Positions 55,101-64,000 of a stretch of DNA of 64,000 bases are shown here, in pieces. How positions within the stretch are numbered: the first letter of the stretch is position 1; each line of letters opens with the position of its first letter. This DNA comes from Parapristionchus giblindavisi (lineage: Eukaryota > Nematoda > Chromadorea > Rhabditida > Diplogasteridae). A model generated the notes under the pieces. It did no database searches and was not told the DNA's origin. It saw only the letters and a program-made list of their open reading frames with translations. The stretch covers positions 1 to 64,000 of the forward strand of contig CALSFV010000206.1 of assembly GCA_943737045.1 (NCBI GenBank), written 5' to 3'. Both the position numbers and the translations under genes were made by a program.

Positions 55101-58100
55101 TCTGACGTCGAGTCGCTCGTTCATGTTCGTTTTGCTCTCGCTGCAGCCAAACCAGCGAAAAGATTCCCTTCTGATGATTCCTAGTATTGATTGACCGATG
55201 AATACTTATGATATATTCAAGTTATAGTTATTTGGCTCTCTGGCCAAGTGATCGATGTTTCTCGAAGAATTCCAGAGCGAGTTTTCGTTGGACTGAATCT
55301 AACCCATTTGACGTCGCCATCTTGGATGCTCATTCACTGATCCGAACTGGAACATTCTCTCATATCTACAGTATTCAACGGTCAATCTGTACTAGGAACC
55401 ATCGGAAGGGACTCCTTTCGCTGGTTTGGCTGCAGCGAGAGCAGAGCTACCTTGGGTGAGCGACTCGACGTCAGATTGATCATCAACGAATTCTAACTTA
55501 TATTACATGAAATCCAGTCAAGGATCCGACAATGGCGAGTAGATCAAAGCGACTATGAGTGATCTACCAGCATTTAAATGCCGTTTTTTTACGTAATTCA
55601 GCCAAATCCCTATGAAAATCGTCTCTCAAGCGCTTAAATGAAAGCTGTGAACGAGCTCTGTCGATTGAGCATTTAAAAAATCTTTCCCGAGACTATGGAA
55701 CGCGATCAATTCCATAGGGAACGAAAAATTAAAAAGTTGCATTTTCACATTTTTATCTGAAAGTACTCGAGAAAATACACATTTCATTTGTTGGAAACTT
55801 TTTCATAACTCTACTGTGAGCCGTGAAAATCGCATCGGAAGGAGCCTCAACGACGAACTTTGACGTGAGCTCCTGGAGAGACATTTGATATACCATCCTT
55901 ATTACTCTGGATCTGGGATGTCCTACCCAAGGGGCATCGAAAACTGTAGAGAAAAGAGGGGGTCAACTCAAAAGTGTGTAGTAGAATCGGTCAATTCTTA
56001 TTGTTAGGAAAGATGCCTTATATTCATATTATTTCATGTATCTTTATATGTGGTTATGCATAAGTTCATTACTAACACAAATATTTGTATTACAATTTAA
56101 AAAAAAAAACTCCGCTATTTAGATGGATTCACATGGTTACTGGAGAAGTTATATCGGACTTCAAGGTATTTAGTTCTTTTTAAACGTTTCTTTTTGTTGA
56201 TTTGATTTTTCAGGTTGCATGTGTGGATATGCCGAATTATAACCGATGTTCAATAGTTTTCAGCACAATCAAAACGTTTTCAGCGAACATTTTTTTCAGT
56301 TTGCGTTGAAGATGAATTTCATCTTGCGTTTTCCCCTGGAAATCACTCATGTCCTTCCGGAGAGAATCTCCGAGTCGTAGTTAACGGAACGGAGTATACT
56401 TCAGATGTTCTTACTTGTAAGGACACCGTAACATCAATTGAAGGCGTGATAGTTCCTCCGGAAGACTGGGGAAGTATTACATGTGAAAGTAAGTAATATA
56501 ATATTTATGTTTATGCAGTAACAGAGCTATTTTCGTATTCTTATTCTTTATTTCCATCTTAAGAAATGAGAGAAAGAACAGATATGTAATTAGTATGTTA
56601 TCATTCCTTAATACTTGAGAGTTTTTTAATACTTAAAAAATTTGACCATTTGAAAAAATATTATATTCATTCCTTCATACGTAACATGCAATTGGTTGCT
56701 ATGAGAAGATTGTAAAAAAAATAATGTCGATATAAATATTGTTTCAGTGCCAAAGGGGTGTCCCCCGCTGGTGCAATTACGACCTGACGAAATTTCTGAT
56801 GAGTATATCTACACTGGTGAGGCAATAGCAGCGAGATACTATATAACCGATGATATGTATCTTGCCGGCTGCAATTCTGAGTTGGATGAAGTGGTTGCGG
56901 TTTGTTGCACTTTCATTACATACAAGGGAATGGGCGCAACTCACCATGGAGTTACGACTAGAGGCATATGCCATTCGAACCGTCATGTGATTCTATCTGG
57001 ACATCCGTTGAGTATGCTTGTCACGAGCTTCTTCTTTTCGAGAAAATCGATAATGAAACGTTGTTTTATTAAGCTGTTAACCGACTGAATCTTAAGTAGT
57101 CCTACTAAACCTCGAAATACAACATTTCACTATCGATTTTTTCGAGTACCAGAAGCTCGTGGCAAGTATTATAGACTCAACGGATTTCCAGACACAATCT
57201 CATGACGGTTCGAATGGTATATGACATATCTCCATGATAACTCCATGGTGATTTGAGACCATTCCTTCGATTATCGCCAAAGAAAAGTTGAAGATTTTCG
57301 TAATAAAAATCTTCAAAGAATCAATGAAAGCTTCGTTCTACTAATGAATCAATCAAATTTCTTCTACCTGATATTTCAGAAATTACCTAATCGAATATTG
57401 TCTATGATCGTCTTAGTGTGCGAGAAAAATAAGTGAGTTTTGTTTATTCAAGAATGAGATCTTTTTTTTCGTGAAATTTTTTTTTCGTAACTAAAGTAAA
57501 GATAACATCTCTCGTTAGCTCAATCAAAGGAAAAATAGGAAAATTGTAAAACGAAAATATTCCGAGATCGTGCAAATCAATTTTCCTAAAAGACTACAGC
57601 ATCAACCATTCTTTTTCGTTTATGAGAAAAATTCTCTCTCTCTTTAAAATTTTTTGACATGTTTTAATTTCCGCATCTCCCTTGTTGAGCTAACCGAGGC
57701 ACTTACTATCACGAAGTTGTTTATTCATATTATTTCATGCATCTTTATTTGTGGTTATAACAAGGGAATGTTAAGAACTCACCAAGGAGTTATGATTAGT
57801 GACATATATCACTGGAATCGGTATCAAATTCTGACTGGATATTCGTCGAGTCTACTTGCCACGAGCTTCTGGTATTCGAGAAAATCGATAACGAAAACCC
57901 GAATATTGAAGGCATGAATACGACTATCTTGATATGGATAGCCATATCAAATCGATTTTCAGCTCCAATCCACTGCAGTAGAAGTGTCGGTGACACTGAA
58001 GATGAAAATCGATTTGATATGGCTATCCATATCAAGATAGTCGTATTCATGCCTTCAATATTCGGGTTTTCGTTATCGATTTTCTCGAATACCAGAAGCT

Positions 58101-61100
58101 CGTGGCAAGTAGACTCGACGAATATCCAGTCAGAATTTGATACCGATTCCAGTGATATATGTCACTAATCATAACTCCTTGGTGAGTTCTTAGCATTCCC
58201 TTGTAAGTTAAAGGGAGTCTGCCAAGCAAGTAAAGTAGAGGTCATATATCTTGTCTGATACCTTCGACATCATAAACATATGTAAAACAAATATTTAAAA
58301 AATTCTGAACGAATTATTCAGTGATCTGTTGCGCGTGATCTAGAGACTTCCTAGTTTTATAGGCTTCGGCTGTACATGATCTGCGCATATCGGAACGACT
58401 TATTGTAACCGTTGTTTCAAAAAAAACATCTAAAAGTTTCAAGAAAATTTTTTTTAAACTTTACATTGTCTAGTTAGCATAAGATTAAATGATATTGAGG
58501 AGAAATTTTTGAATGGCAGCCTCCCTTTAATTGGATGCAAAAAATCTCTAATAATAAATTACAACATAATCTAGGCTATTAAGATGGGTCCAGTCGATTA
58601 CGGATGAAGTTCTTACGGACTTCAAGGTATCGGATGTTGTTCTTGATATACTTGTGTTTTGGTTTTTCAGGTTGCATGTGTGGATGTGACGAATTATGAT
58701 GAATGTTCGAAATTTTCGCTATAATATAACGTTTTCAGGCGACTTTATTTTCAGTTTGCATTGGCGATCAATATTATGGGGCATTTTCGAATGGAAATCA
58801 CTCATGTTCTTCCGGAGAGCATGTCCGAGTTGAAATGAACGGAATTGAGTATACTTCAGATGTTCTTACTTGTAAGAACGGTATGGCAACAATTGATGGC
58901 GTGATAGTTCCACCAGAAAATTGGGAAAGTATTACTTGTGAGAGTAAGTAATATTTATGATTCTGAAGTAGCTACGATCCCTCCTGCAGTGTAAGAAGTG
59001 TGCCTTTCTATTGGAAAAATCATATTCACCTTATTTATTGCATCATATATGTATGCATAATAAGCATATTATGCATATTATGCATAATATGATATAGGTT
59101 GGCATGAGGACATCGAATTTTGTAGATAAATTAATTTCGATATACATATGTAAATATTGTTTCAGTGCCTAACGAGTGCCCTCCACTTGTGCAATTGCGA
59201 CCTGACGAAATATCTGATCAATATACGTACACTAGCGAGGCTATAGCTCTATATGCACAGGGCTCTACTTCTCCCCGTTGCAATTCCTTATCCGAAGCTC
59301 CAGTAGCTGTATGTTGTACCTTCATTGCAAAGACAACAACAATTTTCGGCAAATAAAAAGTTGATGATTTTTGTAATGATACATTTTCAAAGAATCTACA
59401 AAAGTTTCGTTATAATAATGAATCAATCATATTTCCTCAATCTGATACTTCAGAAATTACCTAATCGATTGTTGGCTTCTATTGACATATCATGCAAGGA
59501 CAATAGGCAAGTTTTGATTTTCAAAATGAGATCCACTTTTCTCATTTTCACTAAGATCCTGTAAAACAATTTTGTTAAATGATTAAAGAGTCGACAAATA
59601 TTTCTCCGTTAAGGTGGGTCCACTCGCGTACGAAAGAAGTGTTAACGGACTTCAAGGTATCGGATTTTGTTCTTAATATACATATGTTTGGGTCTTTCAG
59701 GTTGCATGTGTGGAAGTGACGAATTCTGACGAATGTTCGATATTTTTCGCGATAATCAAAACGTTTTCAGCTAACATATTTTTAGTTTGCATTGCTGATG
59801 AATATTATTGGGCTTTTTCAAATGGAAATCACTCATGTCCGTCTGGAGAGAATCTTCGAGTTGAAGTTAACGGAATTGAGTATACTCCTGATGTCCTTAC
59901 TTGTAATAACGGCATAACATCAATTGATGGCGTGATAGTTCCACCAAAAGAATGGGGAAGCATTACTTGTGAAAGTAAGTATTATGATATTTATATTTCG
60001 CAAGAACATTTGACCATATAAAAGAAACTAGTAAGGTGCAAGAATATTTAGAATTGTACATTTTAATTTTTAAAAAAAGCTTTTACTGATATCTTAGATG
60101 CACCAGGACCCATCCTAACTACCCCAATGCTGTCATGGAGTTCATATTATCATCCTGGTTGTGGAATTCATGGATATTGCACAACCGATGCATGCCGTTC
60201 AAGTCTTTTCCAATTGGGATTCAATCAAACCAAAGGAATACGTAAGCAAATCTTGCTATTATAATCGATCATGAACAATATACAACGATAGCACTGTTCC
60301 GTTAACGAAATACAGGCCCGCAGAATCTCACTTCGTGCATGTGGTAACATGGGGACTCCCCAGTGCTAATCAAATTATTGTGCTTTCAATAATGAATATC
60401 AGGTGCTGCAATTGTTACTATTGTTTTCATCTTTACTTGACCTATTTTATCAAGGAAAGTTTGGAATTTTTGAAAGCTTCTCAACTAAATTGTGGTAAGA
60501 AATAGAAATGCCGAATAAGTCACTTTGAGATTGATATTGCCGAACGGTGCGCGAGTTCTTCGCCAAAAATTAATATTTTTCAATATTTGTTCTCGGGATA
60601 CGTAATTGATAAAATTACAAACTTTCCTTGATGAAATAGATCAAGTAAAGATGAAAACAATAGTAACAATTGCAACACCTGATATTCATTTTTGAAAGCA
60701 TAATAAATCGAGGACTAACTCGAAAAATAAATCAAAAAAATCGAGAAATAAGGAGAATATTCCATCAAGAGAAGAGACTTTGGAAAGTCAGGAGCGGTAT
60801 TTCCGTCATGTCAAGTAGGCCGATTTTACGAGCAACGTAACGTTTTCGTGGGTTATTTGACTATTCTAATCAAGTTTCATTTGCTGACGTTTTCTCGAAA
60901 GGAGGTGAATTCTCTCAGAGACGAAAGGATAAATCTTGTGGATAAAAGATTCCCCCTGTTTTGGCCCCCTCTGCATTTAATGTGCTGATAGGATAAAGAA
61001 TTTAATTTAATTTAATTTAATAAATAGAGGCGCACGGAGGGATCCCGGGGATCCCCGGGATCACATGCACGAAGGGAGATTCTGCGGGCCTGTATGTATG

Positions 61101-63463
61101 TCTCCCAGTCGCTCGCAATACTGACAATTTGTCTGTGTATACAAGTTGCAGTAACAAGTGATGTGTCCGCGCCCAAGTCATTTGTCTGAAACAGCGTCCA
61201 CCACACTCTGCTATTTCGAAACTTGAAGTCTACTTAAAGTTCACTTGACGTAGACTTCAAAGTATACTTAAAGTTAAACGTAAGTCTACTTAAAGTGGTG
61301 TGGTATACTGTAATGCATTTCGTCAAATGTTCTTTCACTTTAAGTAGACTTAAAGACTACTTCAAGTCTACGATGTAGTTAAAGTAGACTTTAAGTTTCG
61401 AAATACCAGAGTAGTTGGCCTATCTGTATTTCTGTATTCATAGCACAACAATAACAATTAAGAAATAAAATCTTTTCTATAATCGATCTAAAAACCAGTG
61501 TGATGAGTGCGGTGTTCTCTATAAATATGGTTTAAAGGTGGTGTCCCACGAATATTTTCGTCAATAAACTGTGAAGACAGGATGGTAGCAAAAGTCATAA
61601 AAGTAAAACTATTCCGGAAACTATTTCTTTTATAATGATTCTGCGCATTGATCGGTATAATAATGATTGAAAGATGTGCAATAGTGCAGGGAATGGTGAA
61701 AGAATGATGGGAAGGGACCTAATGAGAGGTTAATGGCTGAGTGCCGATCACAAACTGAACAAAAACACATGAGGGGATCATTCTCATCGTGGTAGGAATC
61801 AATGATTCTCTTCGTGGTTCCCCATCTTTAAGTCATTTATCTTTTAAGAGACCGGCTCGGTAAGACTCGAGCATTTTGACCCCCTGCCGGACATTCGCCA
61901 AGACTTTCGATCTAGGTCTCAATACTTTCATCATAGACACATAATCGGTTGGGAGCGTATATCCAAAGCTATACCATTTTTATCAGAAGGAGTATATGGT
62001 ATTGAACTACCGTAATCGCCAGGAATCGGGAACTGATTTTTTTTCAGTCGACCATGATTTTCTTTTTTTTATATCAAAGAAACATATAATTTTTCAAGTT
62101 TGATAATTTTAAAAATAAATTGGAGATCTGCGAAACGACGATGTTTCACGTTGCAGTCGTTTCTGCAAACACAGATGCATCAGCCACCATCCGCCCTATG
62201 AATCAACTTTCCTTGACGGTCGATTTAATGCACGGGTTGAAAAAATAAAAATAAAATAATTATTTTTCAAATTTTTAAAAAAAATGTAGGCTGAGTTTCT
62301 TTGTATATTTTTTCTGTGTACGCACATCACTACGAGTAAAATGACACAATAAAGCTACCTCTCACTCCTGCGAATTTCAAGAAACTTAATTTTCGACTTT
62401 TGCAATTTACACATATCTCACATTCGGTTGCAATTCTCGATGATCCTGAAAACTTGAATTGCCAAGGGAATGTGACCACTATGTACAGAATTGTCAGGGC
62501 TACAATATGTACTATGACATTGCTTGCGCTATCTCTTCAACGAGGATAGAAGAAGAAAAATCTGAAAATCAGACACGAAAAAACATATTCTGAACGATAT
62601 GATATTATTGTTCAGGAGTGTTTATAAGAGTGTATTATATGTTATTCATCAATAAAAAGAAATGAAAGTCCTAGCTATCACGATTGAAAAGTTATGAATT
62701 TTTCAATTTTTTATTTTATGAAACATATGAGAGCCGGGTTTGAACCAAAGGGCATTTCACTATTACTTTCATCGGTCTCCCCCCGGTATGTGTCTATGAT
62801 GAAAGTATTGAGGCCTAGATCGAAAGTCTTGGCGAATGTCCGGACCATGCTCGAGTCTTACCGAGCCGGTCTCTTAAAAGTCTTCTTCATTTGATTATAT
62901 AATAATATTCTTTAGATGAAATCGGTCGTGTTCTTCCTCCCAACGGTGATATTCTGCAGGAAGCGAAAGAAATGTGCCCGGAGAGTGAGTTTTCACAAGA
63001 ATTCTGAAAAGGATGGCAATATTATAATTACAGAAGCTAGCGAAGTGCGTGAATTGAGCATGCAATTTATCAATGGGGCATATTCAACTTCAGATTCATT
63101 TGAGGCAAGTTTAAGCCATAAAATATCTTTGTTTCATTCTCGATCATTGAAAATCAACAAAAGCACTATGTGACTAGCCTAAACCATCCCTTTTTAGAAT
63201 GGAATTCCGATGGGTTACGTAATGAAGGGATCCTATTGCGGAGCTACAATTCCTGTCAAATATTATTCTAATTCAGGAACTAAAAAGGGTATTTTGTATT
63301 ATTATAATATTTGAAAATATTATATAAACATCAATTTGTAGATAACTTGTACTCCACTGGAATCGTTAATCCTGCTACAGGATGGAAGGATGAAGGAATC
63401 TTATTTTATATATGGCCTAAACAAAAAAAAGAAGCACATATCTATAAATTACCCAAGATATAA
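52114..63463 (+). CDS. Modular cysteine-rich protein, 26-exon model, 801 aa
   Basis: Exons: 52114-52159; module 1: 52231-52376, 52501-52553, 52780-52822, 52870-52903, 52951-53139; module 2: 53518-53663, 53783-53835, 56123-56165, 56214-56247, 56300-56488; module 3: 56748-56899, 57380-57432, 58584-58626, 58671-58704, 58755-58943; module 4: 59166-59308, 59454-59506, 59614-59656, 59701-59734, 59786-59974; end: 60098-60241, 62916-62984, 63034-63104, 63198-63288, 63342-63463. The total is 2,406 nt, exactly 802 codons. Two introns would use GC donors (59507 and 63105). Residues 1-15 are weakly hydrophobic and might be a signal peptide; 16-636 are four modules; 637-801 are a distinct C-terminal domain. 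The cysteine spacing suggests a secreted or cell-surface protein. Substrate and partner are unknown. The main doubt is exon A's 3' end: the bases after the GTATGT donor could encode VCCTFIT and are nearly synonymous between copies. Confidence 0.7.
52231..53139 (+). repeat. Module 1 of the cysteine-rich gene
   Basis: Five exons of 146, 53, 43, 34 and 189 nt encode residues 16-170. Landmarks are CPPLVQLRPDEVSG, GCNS, KLSNRLLAFMDIRC, WIHELTKEVLTDFK and TACVE in the first half, and CIGEEYY, HSC, VEVNGIEYTSDVLTC and WESITC in the second. Eight cysteines are present. A half copy of the GCCTACGCCGTAAC hairpin element lies in the first internal intron. Confidence 0.75.
52411..52465. mobile_element. 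GCCTACGCCGTAAC hairpin element, partial
   Basis: TTTGCCTTGCGTGCCTACGC is the left arm seen at 22,697. The loop follows but the right arm is missing. It lies in an intron. Confidence 0.6.
53219..53446 (-). mobile_element. TATTG..CAATA element in an intron
   Basis: TATTATGCGTATAAAATG to TTTTTATACGCTCAATA, between modules 1 and 2. The interior is shortened relative to the 282-bp copies. Confidence 0.75.
54080..54528. mobile_element. CACAGAG-ended element with TA duplication
   Basis: CACAGAGAGCAAACTTACC and CAGGTAAATTTGCTCTCAATG, flanked by TA. The terminal sequence is close to the 41,305 element (CACTGAGAGCAAAGTTACC), and repeated GGGGTAWTCGTTTGCC motifs occur inside. Confidence 0.75.
54653..56018. 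mobile_element. 1.37-kb fold-back in an intron
   Basis: CATCTTTCCTAAGAATTGACC is mirrored by GGTCAATTCTTATTGTTAGG at the right. Long matching arms include GCTCCTTCCGATGCGATTTT, GTGTATTTTCTCGAGTACTT, ATGGAACGCGATC and GCATTTAAATGC. The right arm has about 85 bp of extra sequence near 55,890-55,975. The centre has further inverted blocks around GCTCTCGCTGCAGCCAAACC. Confidence 0.7.
56923..57269. mobile_element. CAAGGG fold-back in an intron, diverged
   Basis: CAAGGGAATGGGCGCAACTC to CATTCCTTCG. It begins 23 bp after the predicted end of exon A of module 3. The arms (AGCTTCTTCTTTTCGAGAAA and others) relate it to the 57,761 element. The right terminus is mutated and the flanks ATA/ATT do not match fully. 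Confidence 0.7.
57761..58203. mobile_element. CAAGGG fold-back in an intron, near-perfect 200-bp arms
   Basis: Two 200-bp arms (57,761-57,960 and 58,004-58,203) are inverted copies with a single mismatch seen, separated by 43 bp. TAA flanks both sides. Such identity implies very recent formation or gene conversion. Confidence 0.9.
59166..59974 (+). repeat. Module 4 of the cysteine-rich gene
   Basis: Exons of 143, 53, 43, 34 and 189 nt (residues 483-636) in under 810 bp, the only module free of inserted elements. It reads ECPPLVQLRPDEISDQYTYT, KLPNRLLASIDISC, WVHSRTKEVLTDFK, VACVEVTNSDE and WGSITC. The intron after the second exon would use a GC donor. Confidence 0.75.
60313..61092. mobile_element. 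CAGGCCCGC fold-back with TA duplication
   Basis: CAGGCCCGCAGAATCTCACT and its mirror GATTCTGCGGGCCTG are flanked by TA. Inner arms include CAGGTGCTGCAATTGTTACT and GATGAAAACAATAG-type matches. It lies in the intron before the C-terminal exons. Confidence 0.75.
61205..61412. mobile_element. Palindrome of AAGTCTACTTAAAG units
   Basis: ACTCTGCTATTTCGAAACTT and AAGTTTCGAAATACCAGAGT are the ends. The body is built of AAGTCTACTTAAAGT and its complement, at least six times. Confidence 0.7.
61532..61831 (+). mobile_element. Family C-like TTAA element without the tRNA module
   Basis: TTAAAGGTGGTGTCCCACGA to TTCGTGGTTCCCCATCTTTAA-type end. The outer 80 bp match family C, but the middle is unrelated and has no B box. 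Confidence 0.65.
61844..62877. mobile_element. 1.03-kb TTAA fold-back
   Basis: TTAAGAGACCGGCTCGGTAA and its mirror at the right, followed by arms through GACATTCGCCAAGACTTTCG and ATACTTTCATCATAGACACA. The ends resemble the 34,448 fold-back (TTAAGAGGCCTGTTCCCTAA). It ends 39 bp before an exon of the modular gene. Confidence 0.8.
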
Positions 63464-64000
63464 TTTATTTTCCAATTGTGAAAAAATCAAACCAGCTTCT
63501 TTTCCACGCACCATTTTTTTCTGAACTTCTGTACATTTTTTATTACGAGTAAATCAAATAATGGATGAGTGGTGAATGATTGTACTAATTTTAACATGTA
63601 TAGTGCAAGCGATGATAAATTTGATGAAATGTTTAATTCTTATGAATTTTAAAAAGGAAACAACACTATCAAGATCATAGAATTAATAGTAATGTTCTAT
63701 AAAAAATCATTGATTTGCTATCACACTATGTTTGGAAATTGAAGGACAACAAACTGAACGAATCCGTTGTCGAGTTGAAGTCTGCCATCAAAAGGTGTTC
63801 GTACAAGAAAAATATCCAAAACTATACTGTAAGCGCAATTTTTCTTTCAATTTTCTCTCTTTTCTGGAGGATGAAAGCATCTACGATCGACAAAATGAGA
63901 TCGACTGACAGAAAACATGTTATCATTTCCATACCTCAATTATCGATGTGCTGTGCAAGATTTATATGAGGTCTCTCAAATACGTTTTTGAAGAGCCTCA
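63464..64000 (+). other. 3' flank; weak retroelement-like frame
   Basis: A frame from 63,712 reads LSHYVWKLKDNKLNESVVEL then IKRCSYKKNIQNY, which recalls the SKHIWxLKxxx..W.IxxRxxxY segment near the C-terminus of some retroelement polyproteins (for example Penelope/LINE-like). The expected C-x-L-C-x-x-E-K motif is not visible, so the match is weak. No AATAAA is seen in the first 140 bases after the stop codon at 63,461. Confidence 0.25.

Larger units (their letters stand above)
53518..56488 (+). repeat. Module 2 of the cysteine-rich gene
   Basis: The same five exon lengths as module 1 (146/53/43/34/189 nt; residues 171-325). The third exon was displaced 2.3 kb by two mobile elements in the intron 53,836-56,122 but still splices in phase (KWIHMVTGEVISDFK). 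Eight cysteines are conserved. Confidence 0.75.
56748..58943 (+). repeat. Module 3 of the cysteine-rich gene
   Basis: Exons of 152, 53, 43, 34 and 189 nt (residues 326-482). Exon A is two codons longer, so the linker before GCNS varies while the rest is fixed. Reads GCPPLVQLRPDEISDEYIYT, KLPNRILSMIVLVC and WVQSITDEVLTDFK. Two CAAGGG elements sit in its introns. Confidence 0.75.
60098..63463 (+). other. C-terminal domain exons of the modular gene
   Basis: Five exons encode residues 637-801. Two segments resemble each other: YYHPGCGIHGYCTTD..GFNQTKGI..GRVLPP and VKYYSNSGTKKDNLYSTG..GWKDEGILFYIWP. The second recalls the repeated D-x-x-Y-T..GY-x-x-EG-x-x-Y-V pattern of DUF5648 proteins. I judge this from memory of the pattern, so it is tentative. 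The 62,985-63,033 and 63,289-63,341 introns are 49 and 53 nt. Confidence 0.6.

Noticed and set aside
57654..58229. Two similar 84-87-residue proteins on opposite strands
   Set aside because: They are mirror translations of the 200-bp inverted arms of one fold-back.

Overview
This is eukaryotic, most likely nematode, genomic DNA. It is AT-rich and full of GA/CT and AAT microsatellites and short inverted-repeat elements. The one long gene I could assemble has 26 small exons, several introns of only 47-53 nt, and mostly TTTCAG/TTTTCAG-type acceptors. Its domains (four-cysteine modules recalling nematode C6 or sushi/CCP domains, and a C-terminus recalling DUF5648) also fit a nematode. The species assignment is inference. 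No bacterial operon, phage or CRISPR is present, and most short open frames here are microsatellite or transposon shadows.

Bases 1-52,070 are almost entirely accessory DNA: layers of non-autonomous DNA transposons, SINE-like repeats and microsatellites. By terminus and target-site duplication I separate five groups. (1) TTAA-flanked elements: family A (about 120 bp, AGCTAATTTGAAACTCTCCGC, more than 15 copies or fragments), family B (about 120 bp, AGGGAGCG ends), family C (about 345 bp, AGGTGG ends with a tRNA-like core), family D (373 bp, AGAAGGGGACC ends with a tRNA-like core), and large fold-backs at 34,448-36,400, 45,359-48,464 and 61,844-62,877. (2) Elements ending CAAGGG or CATGGG with 3-bp TNA duplications. 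(3) CAC..AG-ended elements with 2-bp duplications. (4) A 282-bp TATTG..CAATA family. (5) A hAT-type element with an 8-bp duplication. One broken mariner (42,562-43,623) and one 5'-truncated non-LTR retrotransposon (30,008-30,703) are recognisable. Several insertions can be dated because an uninterrupted copy of the target also lies in the window.

Coding debris occurs in the repeat-rich part: GC-rich exon-like pieces inside the 8,323-10,006 fold-back, a duplicated small gene with one internal stop inside the 45-48 kb fold-back, and a dispersed protein fragment seen at four places (6.2, 20.1, 21.7 and 46.2 kb).

Bases 52,114-63,463 carry the main gene: a predicted 801-residue protein made of a short N-terminus, four tandem 154-157-residue modules with eight cysteines each, and a 165-residue C-terminal domain. 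Each module is encoded by the same five-exon block, with exon lengths of 53, 43, 34 and 189 nt unchanged in all four. The summed model is exactly divisible by three. Its introns have absorbed at least nine mobile elements while the modelled exons remain open. The last 540 bases hold only a weak trace of a possible retroelement reading frame.
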